Below, piece after piece: positions 16,240 to 24,649 of a stretch of 64,000 bases of DNA. The translations under genes were made by a program, and so were the position numbers. The DNA comes from Streptomyces anulatus (GTDB lineage Bacteria; Actinomycetota; Actinomycetes; Streptomycetales; Streptomycetaceae), in assembly GCF_014650675.1 (NCBI RefSeq), contig NZ_BMVK01000003.1, positions 124,001 through 188,000 of the forward strand, read 5' to 3'. The notes beneath the pieces were generated by a model that saw only the letters and a list, made by a program, of their open reading frames with translations, was not told the DNA's origin and did not search any database. Each line of letters starts with the position of its first letter. Position 1 is the first letter of the stretch.

Positions 16240-16637
16240 GCGAACGCATCGAAACCGTCGTCCTGGACTCGGAAGGGCTCTCCGCCTGGATCGCGCAGAA
16301 CCGCAAGCTGCTCGCGATGCTTCAGGTCTTCCATGACATGGGAGCCGACCTGGTCATCGGGGCCAACACCATCGTGGAAGTCAGCCACTCCCGCACCAAT
16401 ATGCCTCGCCTGAACTGGGCCCTGTCCCGCGTCAAGGTGGAGCCCGTCACCGAGCAGGCGGCGAAAGCAGCAGCGGAACTCCTCAAAGGTGCCGGACTGC
16501 ACGGGCACAAGTACGCCATCGACGCCACAGTCGCCGAGGTCGCCCTGCGCCAGCCGAAACCCGTCGCCCTCCTGACCTCCGACAGCGACGACATGACCAA
16601 ACTCTGCGGAAACCAGGTCCGCATCATCCCTCTCTGA
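16236..16637 (+). CDS. vapC: PIN-domain ribonuclease toxin (VapC-like)
   Basis: This 133-residue PIN domain has acidic residues at the expected places: Asp in VVLDSEGLSAW (about residue 10), Glu in NTIVEVSHSR (about 49), Asp in YAIDATVAEVAL (about 96), and Asp pairs in LLTSDSDDMTKL. VapC toxins cleave tRNA or rRNA and are neutralised by VapB. The gene starts with GTG within the antitoxin stop region. It is the last gene of cassette 5, 58 bases before partial tRNA copy F. All catalytic positions seem intact. Confidence 0.8.
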   Translation: MSERIETVVLDSEGLSAWIAQNRKLLAMLQVFHDMGADLVIGANTIVEVSHSRTNMPRLNWALSRVKVEPVTEQAAKAAAELLKGAGLHGHKYAIDATVAEVALRQPKPVALLTSDSDDMTKLCGNQVRIIPL

Positions 16638-16694
16638 CACGCCGGCCCACCCCGAGCACACCCCCTGGCAGGGTCCGCTGCATCGCTACCCCTT

Positions 16695-16738
16695 CGTCAC
16701 CCGCTCCACACGAAAGCCCCAGGCCAGCGGCCGGGGCT
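16695..16738 (+). repeat. Partial att-like copy F (right half) with terminator
   Basis: CGTCACCCGCTCCAC at 16695-16709 is the 3' end of tRNA-Gly including CCA. A hairpin AGCCCCAGGCC/GGCCGGGGCTT plus TCTTCG follows, like the one after copy C. The left part of the core is missing or too diverged to see. It marks the right edge of cassette 5. Confidence 0.6.
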
Positions 16739-16871
16739 TCTTCGTTGCCTGGGGCCAGTTCAGGAGTCGCGCACCAAATCCGCTCCCAGAAGGTCAATGC
16801 GACCGTTCCCCGTTCCGGCACAGATTCTGTAGCGATCCGCTCAAAGCTTCGGCCGTGATCCGCCAGGCACC

Positions 16872-17525
16872 CTAGACCGCAGGCCAATGCGGGTTCGGCG
16901 TTCCGTCATCGCTCATGTGCGCCCGCCGCCAGATCCCGGTCCAGTTGATTGGGGTGTCCGGAACTACCCGGTGCCGCTGTCCGCACGGGCATGGCGCCAG
17001 CACCCACGCACAGGCCCGGCACAGCTCCACCCAGCCGTGCCCGCTCGAGTTCGACACCGGTGGTCTCTCGTCCCCGCAGGCGGGGCAGCCGGGGAGATCG
17101 GCGCCGTCCAGAATCGCGTTCTGCCGCCGGACGTACTCGGGCAGCCGCAGCGGCGGATGGCGAAACGGGGCGTCGTACCAGGCGCGGTTCGGGCCCTCCC
17201 ACCAGCTTCGCAGCCACCACGGTCGCGGGTTCGCCGCGGCCCGCCGACCGGCGCGCTTCTCCGCCCGGCGCTGCGCCGCGTACTCCTCCGCCCGCGCGAG
17301 CCACAGCATCCGTGCCTCGTGCAGTTCCTCCACCGCCCGCGCCAGCGCGTCCGGGTCCGCCTCCAGCCGCCGGGGGATCGCGGCGCTGAGCGTGAGGTGG
17401 TGGTACGTCGCCCGCAAGCCGTACGGAGCAAAGCAGGTGAGGCAGGTCCGCAGCGCACTGTGCCGGCGATGGAGGGGAAGGCCGACATCGTGCACGCGTG
17501 CTCTGTGGGTCAGGAAACTGGTCAT
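16872..17525 (-). CDS. Unknown Cys-rich protein, possible zinc ribbon
   Basis: This is a 217-residue protein with no assigned family. The C-terminal third carries paired cysteines: PGCPACG (about 150), ELCRACAW (about 171) and APCPCGQRH (about 180), consistent with a zinc-binding ribbon. An N-terminal LRTCLTCFAPYG adds another pair. The middle is highly Arg/Ala-rich and helical (RAEEYAAQRRAEKRAGRR), followed by a Trp-rich segment. Its ATG overlaps the stop of the upstream gene (17522), so the two are one operon. Nucleic-acid binding is plausible but not shown. Confidence 0.6.
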   Translation of the reverse strand: MTSFLTHRARVHDVGLPLHRRHSALRTCLTCFAPYGLRATYHHLTLSAAIPRRLEADPDALARAVEELHEARMLWLARAEEYAAQRRAEKRAGRRAAANPRPWWLRSWWEGPNRAWYDAPFRHPPLRLPEYVRRQNAILDGADLPGCPACGDERPPVSNSSGHGWVELCRACAWVLAPCPCGQRHRVVPDTPINWTGIWRRAHMSDDGTPNPHWPAV

Positions 17526-18190
17526 GGTGAGGACGCCAGGTCCAGGGCCCGTGCCAGGGCGGCAGTGACGGGGGCAGCGTGTGCCGACAGGTGCTGTTCG
17601 GCCCGGGCGCCGGCAAGGCCGAGGAAGTCCTGCAAGTCCTGCTGGGCGTCGGCGACGCGCCTGCGCACCTGGTCTGCCGGCAGCCCGGTCACCGGGCTGC
17701 CGTCCGTCCCGTAGGCGCCGTGCGTCAGCCGGACGGTGTCACCGACGCGTTCGGCCGTCGAGGAGGGATCATGGCCGAAGTGGGCGCAGCCGGTGCCGTC
17801 GAGCACGTCCAGCCGGTCCCGCCAGGTACCCAGGCCGTTGCAGCGGCCCGGTTCGACGAAGTCGGTGCCGGTGGTGGTGGTGTCGGTCGCCCGGGGCCCA
17901 GCGGTGGCGAGCAGGTCAGGCATGGTGAGCAACCCGTGCGGGAAGATGCCGAGCGGGTCGGTCGGGAACGGGCCGTGCTCCTCATCCGGCTCGGAGCCGT
18001 TGCGGTCGGCGATCCGCATGACGGCTGTGCCGACCTCCGCCGGAGTCGGCTTCCCGTTCAGCACGAGGCAGCCGAATGACTCGTGCTCGCCGACCGGCCA
18101 GAGCGCGCAGTCATCGGCGGCGAAAATCTCCAGAACGGGTCGCGTCACCATCACATGCGGATGATGCCGGACCCACTGATACACCGCCAC
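17522..18190 (-). CDS. Unknown 222-residue protein coupled to the Cys-rich gene
   Basis: I do not recognise this family. The 222-residue soluble protein begins YQWVRHHPHVMVTRPVLEIF and contains a central segment GRCNGLGTWRDRLDVLDG, with a C-terminal helix (DQVRRRVADAQQDLQDFLGL). No signal peptide, membrane segment or catalytic motif is evident. Its stop overlaps the start of the next gene by four bases (ATGA). The two-gene operon lies just outside the last partial tRNA copy and could be a further island cargo. Confidence 0.6.
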   Translation of the reverse strand: MAVYQWVRHHPHVMVTRPVLEIFAADDCALWPVGEHESFGCLVLNGKPTPAEVGTAVMRIADRNGSEPDEEHGPFPTDPLGIFPHGLLTMPDLLATAGPRATDTTTTGTDFVEPGRCNGLGTWRDRLDVLDGTGCAHFGHDPSSTAERVGDTVRLTHGAYGTDGSPVTGLPADQVRRRVADAQQDLQDFLGLAGARAEQHLSAHAAPVTAALARALDLASSP

Positions 18191-18396
18191 GGGCTTTCAG
18201 CCGCCGCAGAGGACTGGGAGCCGGACCGCTACCTGCGCAGTCTCGCCGTGAGCTCCGCGCAGGCGGGGGGACCGTACCGAAACCCGTGCCGTGCTCCCGC
18301 GCTGGATGATCAGCCGGCCACTGGCCCCCACAACCTGACGGAGTGCCCGTCGAGGTCGAAGTCCTGTGGCCGGTCCGGCCGTTCGCCCACGGATGC

Positions 18397-18432
18397 GGGG
18401 AGGGGACCGAAGTAGCCCTCGGTCCCCTCCCC
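18397..18432. terminator. Strong hairpin terminator
   Basis: A perfect 14-bp stem, GGGGAGGGGACCGA/TCGGTCCCCTCCCC, with an 8-base loop. It lies 16 bases beyond the stop of the secreted PA14/FnIII gene on the minus strand. Confidence 0.75.
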
Positions 18433-18447
18433 ATGTCCCTCGCCCGG

Positions 18448-20859
18448 TCAGAGCCAGGAGTCCCAGATGCCGTACGCCGTCGATCGCGTCGCGGCCTCCG
18501 CGCCCGAGGCGTCGAGCCGTACAACGCGGTAGTAGTACAGGCCGAGCCGGTCCTCGTGCACCGTGGTGTCCATGAAGAACGCCGCGTCGCCCGACGTGCC
18601 CTCCGCCAGGGTGGTGTAGGAGGCGGTGGCCGGGTCCCAGCGTTCCACCCGGTAGCTCGCGAAGCGGGAGCAGTCACCCAGGCCGGAGCTCGCGGAGCAG
18701 CCGACGTACAGATTCGGATACTGGCCCTCGCGGACGTCGGTCTCCGTCCAGCCCGGCGGGCGGGTGTCGGGCAGGGTGACCGGGACCTCGGCGGGGTGGA
18801 GGACGTCGAGCGGGTCGTCGTCATGCAGGAGGCGGTCGTCCGTGGCTGCCACCTTGTAGACGTGGGTGGCGCCGTCGGCGACCGTCGGGCAGAGGATCTC
18901 CGTGTCGGCCAGGGAGCTGCCGAACCAGCAGTTCTCCTTCCAGACCGTCTCGCCGCTGTCCGGGTCGGTGACGCCCTGCCATACGTGGTAGCCGCGGACG
19001 TCGGTATCGGCGGGCGGCGTCCAGGTCAGCCGGACGCCGAGGGGGACCCGTTCCGCGGTGAGGTTCTCGACCGGGGCGGGGCGCCGGGTGTCCGGGGTGG
19101 TCGTCGTGGCGGGCGGGCCGGGCTGCGACACGCGGCCGTACCGGTCGGTCGTCACGACGCGGTATTCGTACGTCGTCTCCGACGCGCCCTGGACGTCCCA
19201 GCAGCTGCCGTTCACCTGCTTGCGGGCCGACAGGGGAGCATGGTCGTCCGCCCAGGTCCAGTACGTGTCCGGGTCGGTCAGCGGCTGGTCCACCGAGGTG
19301 AACGGCTTGCACTGGTCGACGACGGCGGTCTCGCCGGTCGCGGTGTCGGTTCGGATGATCTTGTAGGTCGGGAGGGGGCGTTCGTCGACGGTCCACGGGT
19401 CGACGCTGCTCCACGCGATCATCACCCCCTCGTCGAACCTGCCGGCCGTGGTCGTGAACGCGGGGATCGCCTCCGGCCGGTCGGCCATCCTCAGGGTGAT
19501 CTCCACCGGCGCGGCAGCGTTCCCCTTGGCGTCCAGCGCGCGCACCGCGTACCGGTAGCTGTCGGCGACGGCGGCCGACTGGCGCGGCACCACGTCCGTC
19601 CGGGTGCTGGGGCTGTCTGCCGGGCGGGCGTCGATGTAGCCGCCGGTCGCCGGGTCGTACTGGAGCACCTGGTACGAAGCGGCGCCGGTGACGGGTGACC
19701 ACACCAGATGCGGTACGCCCGACCGGTACTCGGCTCGGAGCCCCGTGACGGCGGCGGGCGGGGTCAGGTCGGGGGTGGTGAACGTGGTGGCGGCCGAGTA
19801 CGCCGACCAGTTCCCGGCGGCGTCCCGGGCCCGGCCCCGGTAGGTGACCTTGCTGCCGTCGGCCCGGTAGCCGGTGTCGCAGATCGCGCCCTTGGTGCCG
19901 GAGTAGACCGTGCTCCAGCTCTTCGTCGCGGCGTCGAGCCGCTGCATCTCGTACCGGACGATGTCGGCGGCGTTCTTCGCGGTGGTGACCAGCTGTGGCG
20001 CCGCATAGGGCTGGTCGGCCGGGCAGGAGTCCCATTCGACGAAGGGCGCGGCGGGCGGCGTCCTGTCGATCGTGGTGACGGGCTTGTCGGAGCTGCCACC
20101 CGAGACACGGCCCGCCTTGTCGGCGGCTCGCACCTCGTAGTAGTAGGCGGCGCCTGTCCTGGGGAGGGTCGTGTCGGTGTACGACGTGCCGGTGGTCGTC
20201 GCGAGCGGCTTGCTTCCGTACTGCGTGCCCTTCAGCCGCCGGTAGACCCGGTAGTTCGCCAGGTCCATCTCCTTGTTCCTGGTCCAGGTGAGCTTGGCCG
20301 CGCCGGTGGCGGAGTTGTACGAGACGGCCGCGCCCGTCGGGGCGAGGGGCTTGACCTTGTCGTGGGTGGCGGAGGTGCGCGGCGTATAGGCGAACGTGAC
20401 GTTCGCGGCACCCGTCCAGTTGACGTAGTCGAAGCGGAGCGTGTGCCTGCCCTGGGGGATCGTCACGTCGACCGTCTTCTTGACGGTGGCGGAGCCGTTC
20501 TTCCAGACGTCGATCCTGCGGACACCGTCGAGGTAGACCCGCATGCCGTCCCGGGCGGAGGCCGTGAACGTGAAGGGGCCACCGGAGCCGAAGTCGCGCG
20601 TCATCGACCAGCGCACGCCGAAGTTGTTGGACGGTACGCCGGCGACGGGCGCGCCCGTGCCCCAGTTCTGGTCGATCGCGGAATCGCAGTCCGTCCTCTT
20701 CGGCGTACCCGAGAACGTCGTGTTCGCGAAGAACTGCCGCTTGAAGACGGGGGAGGTGCAGCTCGCCGCCGCGGCGGCGGGTACGGCGGTGGCGTAGAGC
20801 AGCCCGCCTGCCGTGGCCAGGACCAAGGCGGTGGCGGTCATGCGTCTGGCTGGGTTCAT
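18448..20859 (-). CDS. Secreted PA14 and fibronectin-III repeat protein
   Basis: This is an 803-residue exported protein. A signal peptide occupies residues 1-32 (MNPARRMTATALVLATAGG... AVPAAAAAS). A PA14-like domain follows (about 35-160: KRQFFANTTFSGTP, then GMRVYLDGVRRIDVW and RHTLRFDYVNWTGAANV), a carbohydrate-binding fold. At least five FnIII-like domains make up the rest (repeats of LTWTRNKEMDLANYRVYR and LTWTPPADTDVRGYHVW). No catalytic domain was found, so it is likely a wall- or polysaccharide-binding surface protein. The ATG at 20859 was chosen because the signal peptide starts there; upstream residues look like non-coding sequence. It diverges from the VMAP-type operon. Confidence 0.8.
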   Translation of the reverse strand: MNPARRMTATALVLATAGGLLYATAVPAAAAASCTSPVFKRQFFANTTFSGTPKRTDCDSAIDQNWGTGAPVAGVPSNNFGVRWSMTRDFGSGGPFTFTASARDGMRVYLDGVRRIDVWKNGSATVKKTVDVTIPQGRHTLRFDYVNWTGAANVTFAYTPRTSATHDKVKPLAPTGAAVSYNSATGAAKLTWTRNKEMDLANYRVYRRLKGTQYGSKPLATTTGTSYTDTTLPRTGAAYYYEVRAADKAGRVSGGSSDKPVTTIDRTPPAAPFVEWDSCPADQPYAAPQLVTTAKNAADIVRYEMQRLDAATKSWSTVYSGTKGAICDTGYRADGSKVTYRGRARDAAGNWSAYSAATTFTTPDLTPPAAVTGLRAEYRSGVPHLVWSPVTGAASYQVLQYDPATGGYIDARPADSPSTRTDVVPRQSAAVADSYRYAVRALDAKGNAAAPVEITLRMADRPEAIPAFTTTAGRFDEGVMIAWSSVDPWTVDERPLPTYKIIRTDTATGETAVVDQCKPFTSVDQPLTDPDTYWTWADDHAPLSARKQVNGSCWDVQGASETTYEYRVVTTDRYGRVSQPGPPATTTTPDTRRPAPVENLTAERVPLGVRLTWTPPADTDVRGYHVWQGVTDPDSGETVWKENCWFGSSLADTEILCPTVADGATHVYKVAATDDRLLHDDDPLDVLHPAEVPVTLPDTRPPGWTETDVREGQYPNLYVGCSASSGLGDCSRFASYRVERWDPATASYTTLAEGTSGDAAFFMDTTVHEDRLGLYYYRVVRLDASGAEAATRSTAYGIWDSWL

Positions 20860-21089
20860 CAAGTCCTTCAGTCCTGTTCGGCGACCGGTGTCAATCAGCC
20901 GATGCCGATCAGCCGGTGCCGGTCGACCGGCTTCGATCAGACGTCGCCGAGCAAGACGGACAAGACGGTCGGTTGGTTGTACGGGCCACTGCCGTGACAG
21001 CTCCGGCAAGCGCTTCGCGACCGCTCTCCCAGCGGATCTTTTTTGCCTGATCGCGCCTAAGAATGGGCCAGTTGGGAGAAGATTGCTCC

Positions 21090-21458
21090 GTGTCAGACTT
21101 CATGGAGTTCGCGTTCGAAGACGGGTCGTCGCTGGCGCTTCAGGTCTTCCCGGCAGCCGCTCCCGCCGAGACCTCGGCGCCCGGCTTCGGCACGTCCATG
21201 CCCGTGGCGAGGGGATCACGGCTGGGAGCCGTCGCCGGAACCGCGTTGCGGGGGGTGCTGTCCCCGCTGGTCCCCCTCCTCCAGCAGATCCGTGACACAG
21301 CGGCCTCCGTGCCCGATGCTCCCGACGAGATATCGGTCAGCTTCGGGGTCAGGATCGGGAACGACCTCAAGCTGGGGGTCGTCGGCGTGGCGGGCGAGGC
21401 GACGCTGACCGTCACCGCGAACTGGCACCTGGGACAGCAGACCGCCACGGACCGCTGA
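21090..21458 (+). CDS. Trypsin-co-occurring (CU044_2847-like) small protein
   Basis: This is a 122-residue protein of the CU044_2847/trypsin-co-occurring type. It starts VSDFMEFAFEDGSSLALQVF, and the C-terminal half contains PDEISVSFGVRIG and AGEATLTVTANWHLG. The GTG at 21090 has GGGAGAAG eight bases upstream; an ATG at 21063 is an alternative. Such proteins are encoded next to trypsin-like domains in predicted NTP-dependent conflict systems and may be the target or regulator of the protease. The stop is one base before the trypsin gene, so it opens a four-gene operon at 21.1-28.4 kb. Confidence 0.75.
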   Translation: MSDFMEFAFEDGSSLALQVFPAAAPAETSAPGFGTSMPVARGSRLGAVAGTALRGVLSPLVPLLQQIRDTAASVPDAPDEISVSFGVRIGNDLKLGVVGVAGEATLTVTANWHLGQQTATDR

Positions 21459-21459
21459 G

Positions 21460-23658
21460 ATGCGCGGACGGGGCGATCGTGACGCGTCCGATCGCGACGC
21501 CGCACGGCTGTCCCTGGTGTCGGTCCTGAGCTCCGGCACGGCCCGCGTCGTGGGAAGCGGGGTCTACCTGGGCCGGCGGCGGCTGCTGACCTGCGCCCAT
21601 GTGGTCAACGAGGCGCTGGGCCGCACCATGTTCGCGCGGCAGGCCCCGGAGGACGCCTCCCTGCGGGTGCGCTTCCCCTGCCTGCCCGAGGGGCCCGCGC
21701 TCCCCGCGCGGCTCGTGGCGTGGAAGGCCGCACACCGCGCGGGAGCTCCCGACCTTCCCGTGCTGCTGGGCGAGCCTCTCTGGGGCGGCGATCTGGCCGT
21801 ACTGGAGCTGACGGTGGAGCCCGCGGCTCCCGCTGCCGCCGCGTCCTGGCGGTACATGGACCGTGGTCAGGAGGTCCGCGCGTGGTACGGCGACGGCTCG
21901 TCGTTCACGTACGCGGACAGCAGCGTCGGCTCGGTCCAGCACGACCACGGTTTCGTGGACGGTGCGCCGCGTGGTGCCGCGATCGGTCCCGGTTACAGCG
22001 GAGGCCCTCTGTGGTGCGACAAGGAACAGGCGTCGGTCGGGCTCGTGCTGGGGGTGATGTCACCGCCGGACGGTCCCTTCCGCGGCGAGAACGTGCTGCG
22101 CCGGGCCATCGTCGCCCCGTGGCAGGCCGTCGAACGGTTCCTGGACACGACGGAGACCTCCGCCGGTCCGGCGCACGGCGACACCGGAAGGCTGTCCGGT
22201 GCCGTCGCGCCGGTGCTGCGGCACAAACTCCACACCGTGGTCCTCAACCTCCTGCCGGACGAGGACCAGCGTCTGCGCCACACGCACCGGGTCCTCTCGG
22301 CGCTCGGGCTGCCGGGCGGTTCCAGGGCCGACGCGTCGGTCGCCGCGCTGGTGGAACTCGTACTGACCCAGCCACGCGCCGCCGCCGTCCTCACCGACGA
22401 ACTGCCCCGCGCCCTGCGGGAGACGGCGCTGAAACTGCTCTCGCTGTGCCGCGGCGCTCTGGTCCCGGGCATCCTCACCCCGTTGGAACTCGCCTCCCTG
22501 CTGGCCCTTCTGGACGGGGAGCCCGGGCGGCTGCTCGAAGAGGCGGCACGCGACGCACTGGTCAACACCACCTTCTGGGACGAGCCGCTCGCAGCGCGCC
22601 GCGGCGAATCGGACGACGCCGTGCGCCATCTCGTCCTCGCCCTGGAGAACTACTGGGGAGACAGCGGATCCACCGACACCCCGCACCGCGTGCCCGCCCT
22701 GCTCACGGCGGTGGAGTACGTCGCCGCCCTGACGGCCTCCGCACAACGGGACGAGCTGCGTGAGTGGGTCGCGGCGGTGGCCGCGAGGATCGGCGTGCAC
22801 GAGTCGGTCCTGCTGTCCCGGCGCACCGACGCGGAGGACTGGGCCCACGTCAGAAAGGCCCGTACGACACCCGCCGAACCACGTCTGACCGTGCAGCTGA
22901 CCAGGTCCCCGTCGGGCGGCCACCTCTGCACCGTCTGGTACGACCCCGGCACCGGCGAGGACGGCGTCCTGCGGCAGGTGCTGGCGGACGACGAGCCGCG
23001 CGGTCCGCAGGAGGTGGCCCGGCTGGTCCAGGACATCCTCCTGCGGGAGGCCCCCGCCGCTGTGCGGGTACGCAGGGCCCCTCTGGTCGAGTTCGTGGTC
23101 GAGCCGGAGGACCTCGACCTCCCGGTGGACCGCTGGGACGACGGCGACGCGGACAGCGGCTTCCCGTCCGTCCTCGGGGTGGAGTACGCCGTCGTCGTAC
23201 GGTGTCCGGAACTGCGCACGCAGTCGCTCAAGAGGCTCAGGGCCTGGGAGGCGAGGTCCGTGGGTTTCCCCGCGGGAGCGTTCACCCGGCTCATGCCGGA
23301 GCACAGCGAGCCGGAGCACGTGTACAAGCTCCTGCACCAGGACCAGCAGACGGGGCGGCTCGCCATCGGCTGCTCGCCGGAGCACCGCCCCCGGCTCCAG
23401 GTCGTCTGCCTGGCGCAGGGCATACCCGTCGCGCTGTGGGACCGCAACGACTCACCGCGCCGGATCGACCAGCTCACCGCACTCATGCTCAACGGCCACC
23501 CCCGGAGCCTGCCCGAACGGGTCCGGGCGCACCGCGCGCGGACGCTGGGCAGCGCCGGGGAGGAAACGGTCGCCCCCGTACTCGTGTGGGACGACGCGTC
23601 CCGCACCCCGCCCGAGCCCTACTGGAGCGACCCGTCCTGGGAGGACGCGACCTCATGA
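21460..23658 (+). CDS. Trypsin-like protease fused to a VMAP-C-type domain
   Basis: This 732-residue protein has an N-terminal trypsin-like domain. The full triad is visible: His47 (TCAHVV), Asp111 (GGDLAVLEL) and Ser180 (GPGYSGGPLW). There is no signal peptide, so it should act in the cytoplasm. A helical middle (about 230-440) follows. A C-terminal domain (about 450-715) has the features of VMAP-C: WYDPGTGEDG, LVEFVVEPEDLDLPVDRW, VLGVEYAVVVRCPEL, RAWEARS and IPVALWDR. In VMAP ternary systems this module links an effector to a MoxR AAA+ ATPase and a vWA protein, which are exactly the next two genes. The stop overlaps the MoxR start by four bases. Role: inferred effector protease. Confidence 0.8.
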   Translation: MRGRGDRDASDRDAARLSLVSVLSSGTARVVGSGVYLGRRRLLTCAHVVNEALGRTMFARQAPEDASLRVRFPCLPEGPALPARLVAWKAAHRAGAPDLPVLLGEPLWGGDLAVLELTVEPAAPAAAASWRYMDRGQEVRAWYGDGSSFTYADSSVGSVQHDHGFVDGAPRGAAIGPGYSGGPLWCDKEQASVGLVLGVMSPPDGPFRGENVLRRAIVAPWQAVERFLDTTETSAGPAHGDTGRLSGAVAPVLRHKLHTVVLNLLPDEDQRLRHTHRVLSALGLPGGSRADASVAALVELVLTQPRAAAVLTDELPRALRETALKLLSLCRGALVPGILTPLELASLLALLDGEPGRLLEEAARDALVNTTFWDEPLAARRGESDDAVRHLVLALENYWGDSGSTDTPHRVPALLTAVEYVAALTASAQRDELREWVAAVAARIGVHESVLLSRRTDAEDWAHVRKARTTPAEPRLTVQLTRSPSGGHLCTVWYDPGTGEDGVLRQVLADDEPRGPQEVARLVQDILLREAPAAVRVRRAPLVEFVVEPEDLDLPVDRWDDGDADSGFPSVLGVEYAVVVRCPELRTQSLKRLRAWEARSVGFPAGAFTRLMPEHSEPEHVYKLLHQDQQTGRLAIGCSPEHRPRLQVVCLAQGIPVALWDRNDSPRRIDQLTALMLNGHPRSLPERVRAHRARTLGSAGEETVAPVLVWDDASRTPPEPYWSDPSWEDATS

Positions 23659-24647
23659 CGGCAGCAGAACGCACCCCGTCGCAGGACCCCGGCAGCTGGC
23701 GGCTGTTCCGCGGGGAAGGACCGCCGCGCCGGGTGACCATGCCGTCGGCCCCGCCCTGGCGGCGGTTCGGCGAGCGGCAGCCGACCGGGGCCGGCGGAAC
23801 GACCGCCTCCGGGGACCCCCGCCCCTATCTGATCGGGCCCACCCAGCGGGACATCGTCAACGCCGCCCTGCATCTGCGCAGGCCGCTGCTGGTCACCGGC
23901 CATCCGGGCACCGGCAAGTCGTCACTGGCCCATGCGGTGGCCCACGAGCTCTCCCTGGGTCCCGTACTGCGGTGGCCGGTGAACAGCCGGTCCACGCTCG
24001 CCGAGGCGCTGTACCACTACGACGCGGTGGGCAGGCTGCGCGAGACGAACCTCCGGCGGCAGGGGGACAGCGACGCGCCCGGCATCGGCTACTTCATCAG
24101 GCTCGGACCGCTGGGCACCGCGCTGGTGGCGGACGGGCTCCCCCGCGTGCTGCTCGTGGACGAGCTCGACAAGGGGGACGTCGACCTGCCCAACGACCTG
24201 CTGACGGTCTTCGAGGAGGGCGAGTTCGAGATCCCCGAACTCTCCCGGCTGCCGCCCGGCGAGGACGACATCGAGGTCCACAGCGCGCGGGGCGGCGACA
24301 CCGTGACCGTCCACAGGGGTGTCGTGCGCTGCCAGGAGTTCCCGGTCGTCGTCATCACGAGCAACGGCGAGAGGGAGTTCCCTCCCGCCTTCCTGCGCCG
24401 CTGTCTGCGGCTGGACCTGCCGGACCCCGACGAAGAACGGCTGCGCGCCATCGTGGCGGCCCATCTGGGCGCGGACGCGCTGCCCCAGGTCGACGATCTG
24501 GTGCGGGCGTTCCTCGCCAAACGGGCGCCCGGCGAGCTGGCCACGGACCAGCTGCTGAACGCCGCGTTCCTTCGCCTCGGCGGGGTCGACCTGGACGCCG
24601 AAGGGCTGCTGGAAGCGGTGCTGCACCGGCTGGGGGGTGCTCTGTAG
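23655..24647 (+). CDS. MoxR-family AAA+ ATPase of VMAP-type system
   Basis: This is a 330-residue AAA+ ATPase. Walker A is GHPGTGKS (about 82-89) and Walker B VLLVDELDK (about 165-173). Sensor-1-like VVVITSNGERE and the arginine-finger region FLRRCLRLDLPDPDEERL follow, then a C-terminal helical lid. MoxR ATPases work with vWA-domain proteins to remodel partners. Here the vWA-like protein is the next gene, two bases downstream, and the protease gene overlaps upstream. The ATG at 23655 fits the ATGA overlap. The first 55 residues are Pro/Arg-rich and probably flexible. All catalytic motifs appear intact. Confidence 0.9.
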   Translation: MTAAERTPSQDPGSWRLFRGEGPPRRVTMPSAPPWRRFGERQPTGAGGTTASGDPRPYLIGPTQRDIVNAALHLRRPLLVTGHPGTGKSSLAHAVAHELSLGPVLRWPVNSRSTLAEALYHYDAVGRLRETNLRRQGDSDAPGIGYFIRLGPLGTALVADGLPRVLLVDELDKGDVDLPNDLLTVFEEGEFEIPELSRLPPGEDDIEVHSARGGDTVTVHRGVVRCQEFPVVVITSNGEREFPPAFLRRCLRLDLPDPDEERLRAIVAAHLGADALPQVDDLVRAFLAKRAPGELATDQLLNAAFLRLGGVDLDAEGLLEAVLHRLGGAL

Positions 24648-24649
24648 GC

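Noticed and set aside
18343..19698. Plus-strand frame of 451 codons
   Set aside because: Antisense to the secreted FnIII protein, which has a signal peptide and recognisable domains.
22764..23654. Extension of the MoxR gene upstream to 22764
   Set aside because: The extra residues are a shadow of the trypsin-VMAP gene. The ATGA overlap at 23655 gives the natural start.
23972..24649. Extension of the vWA/pseudokinase gene upstream to 23972
   Set aside because: The frame overlaps the MoxR gene and is Arg-rich. The ATG at 24650 starts a sensible protein two bases after MoxR.
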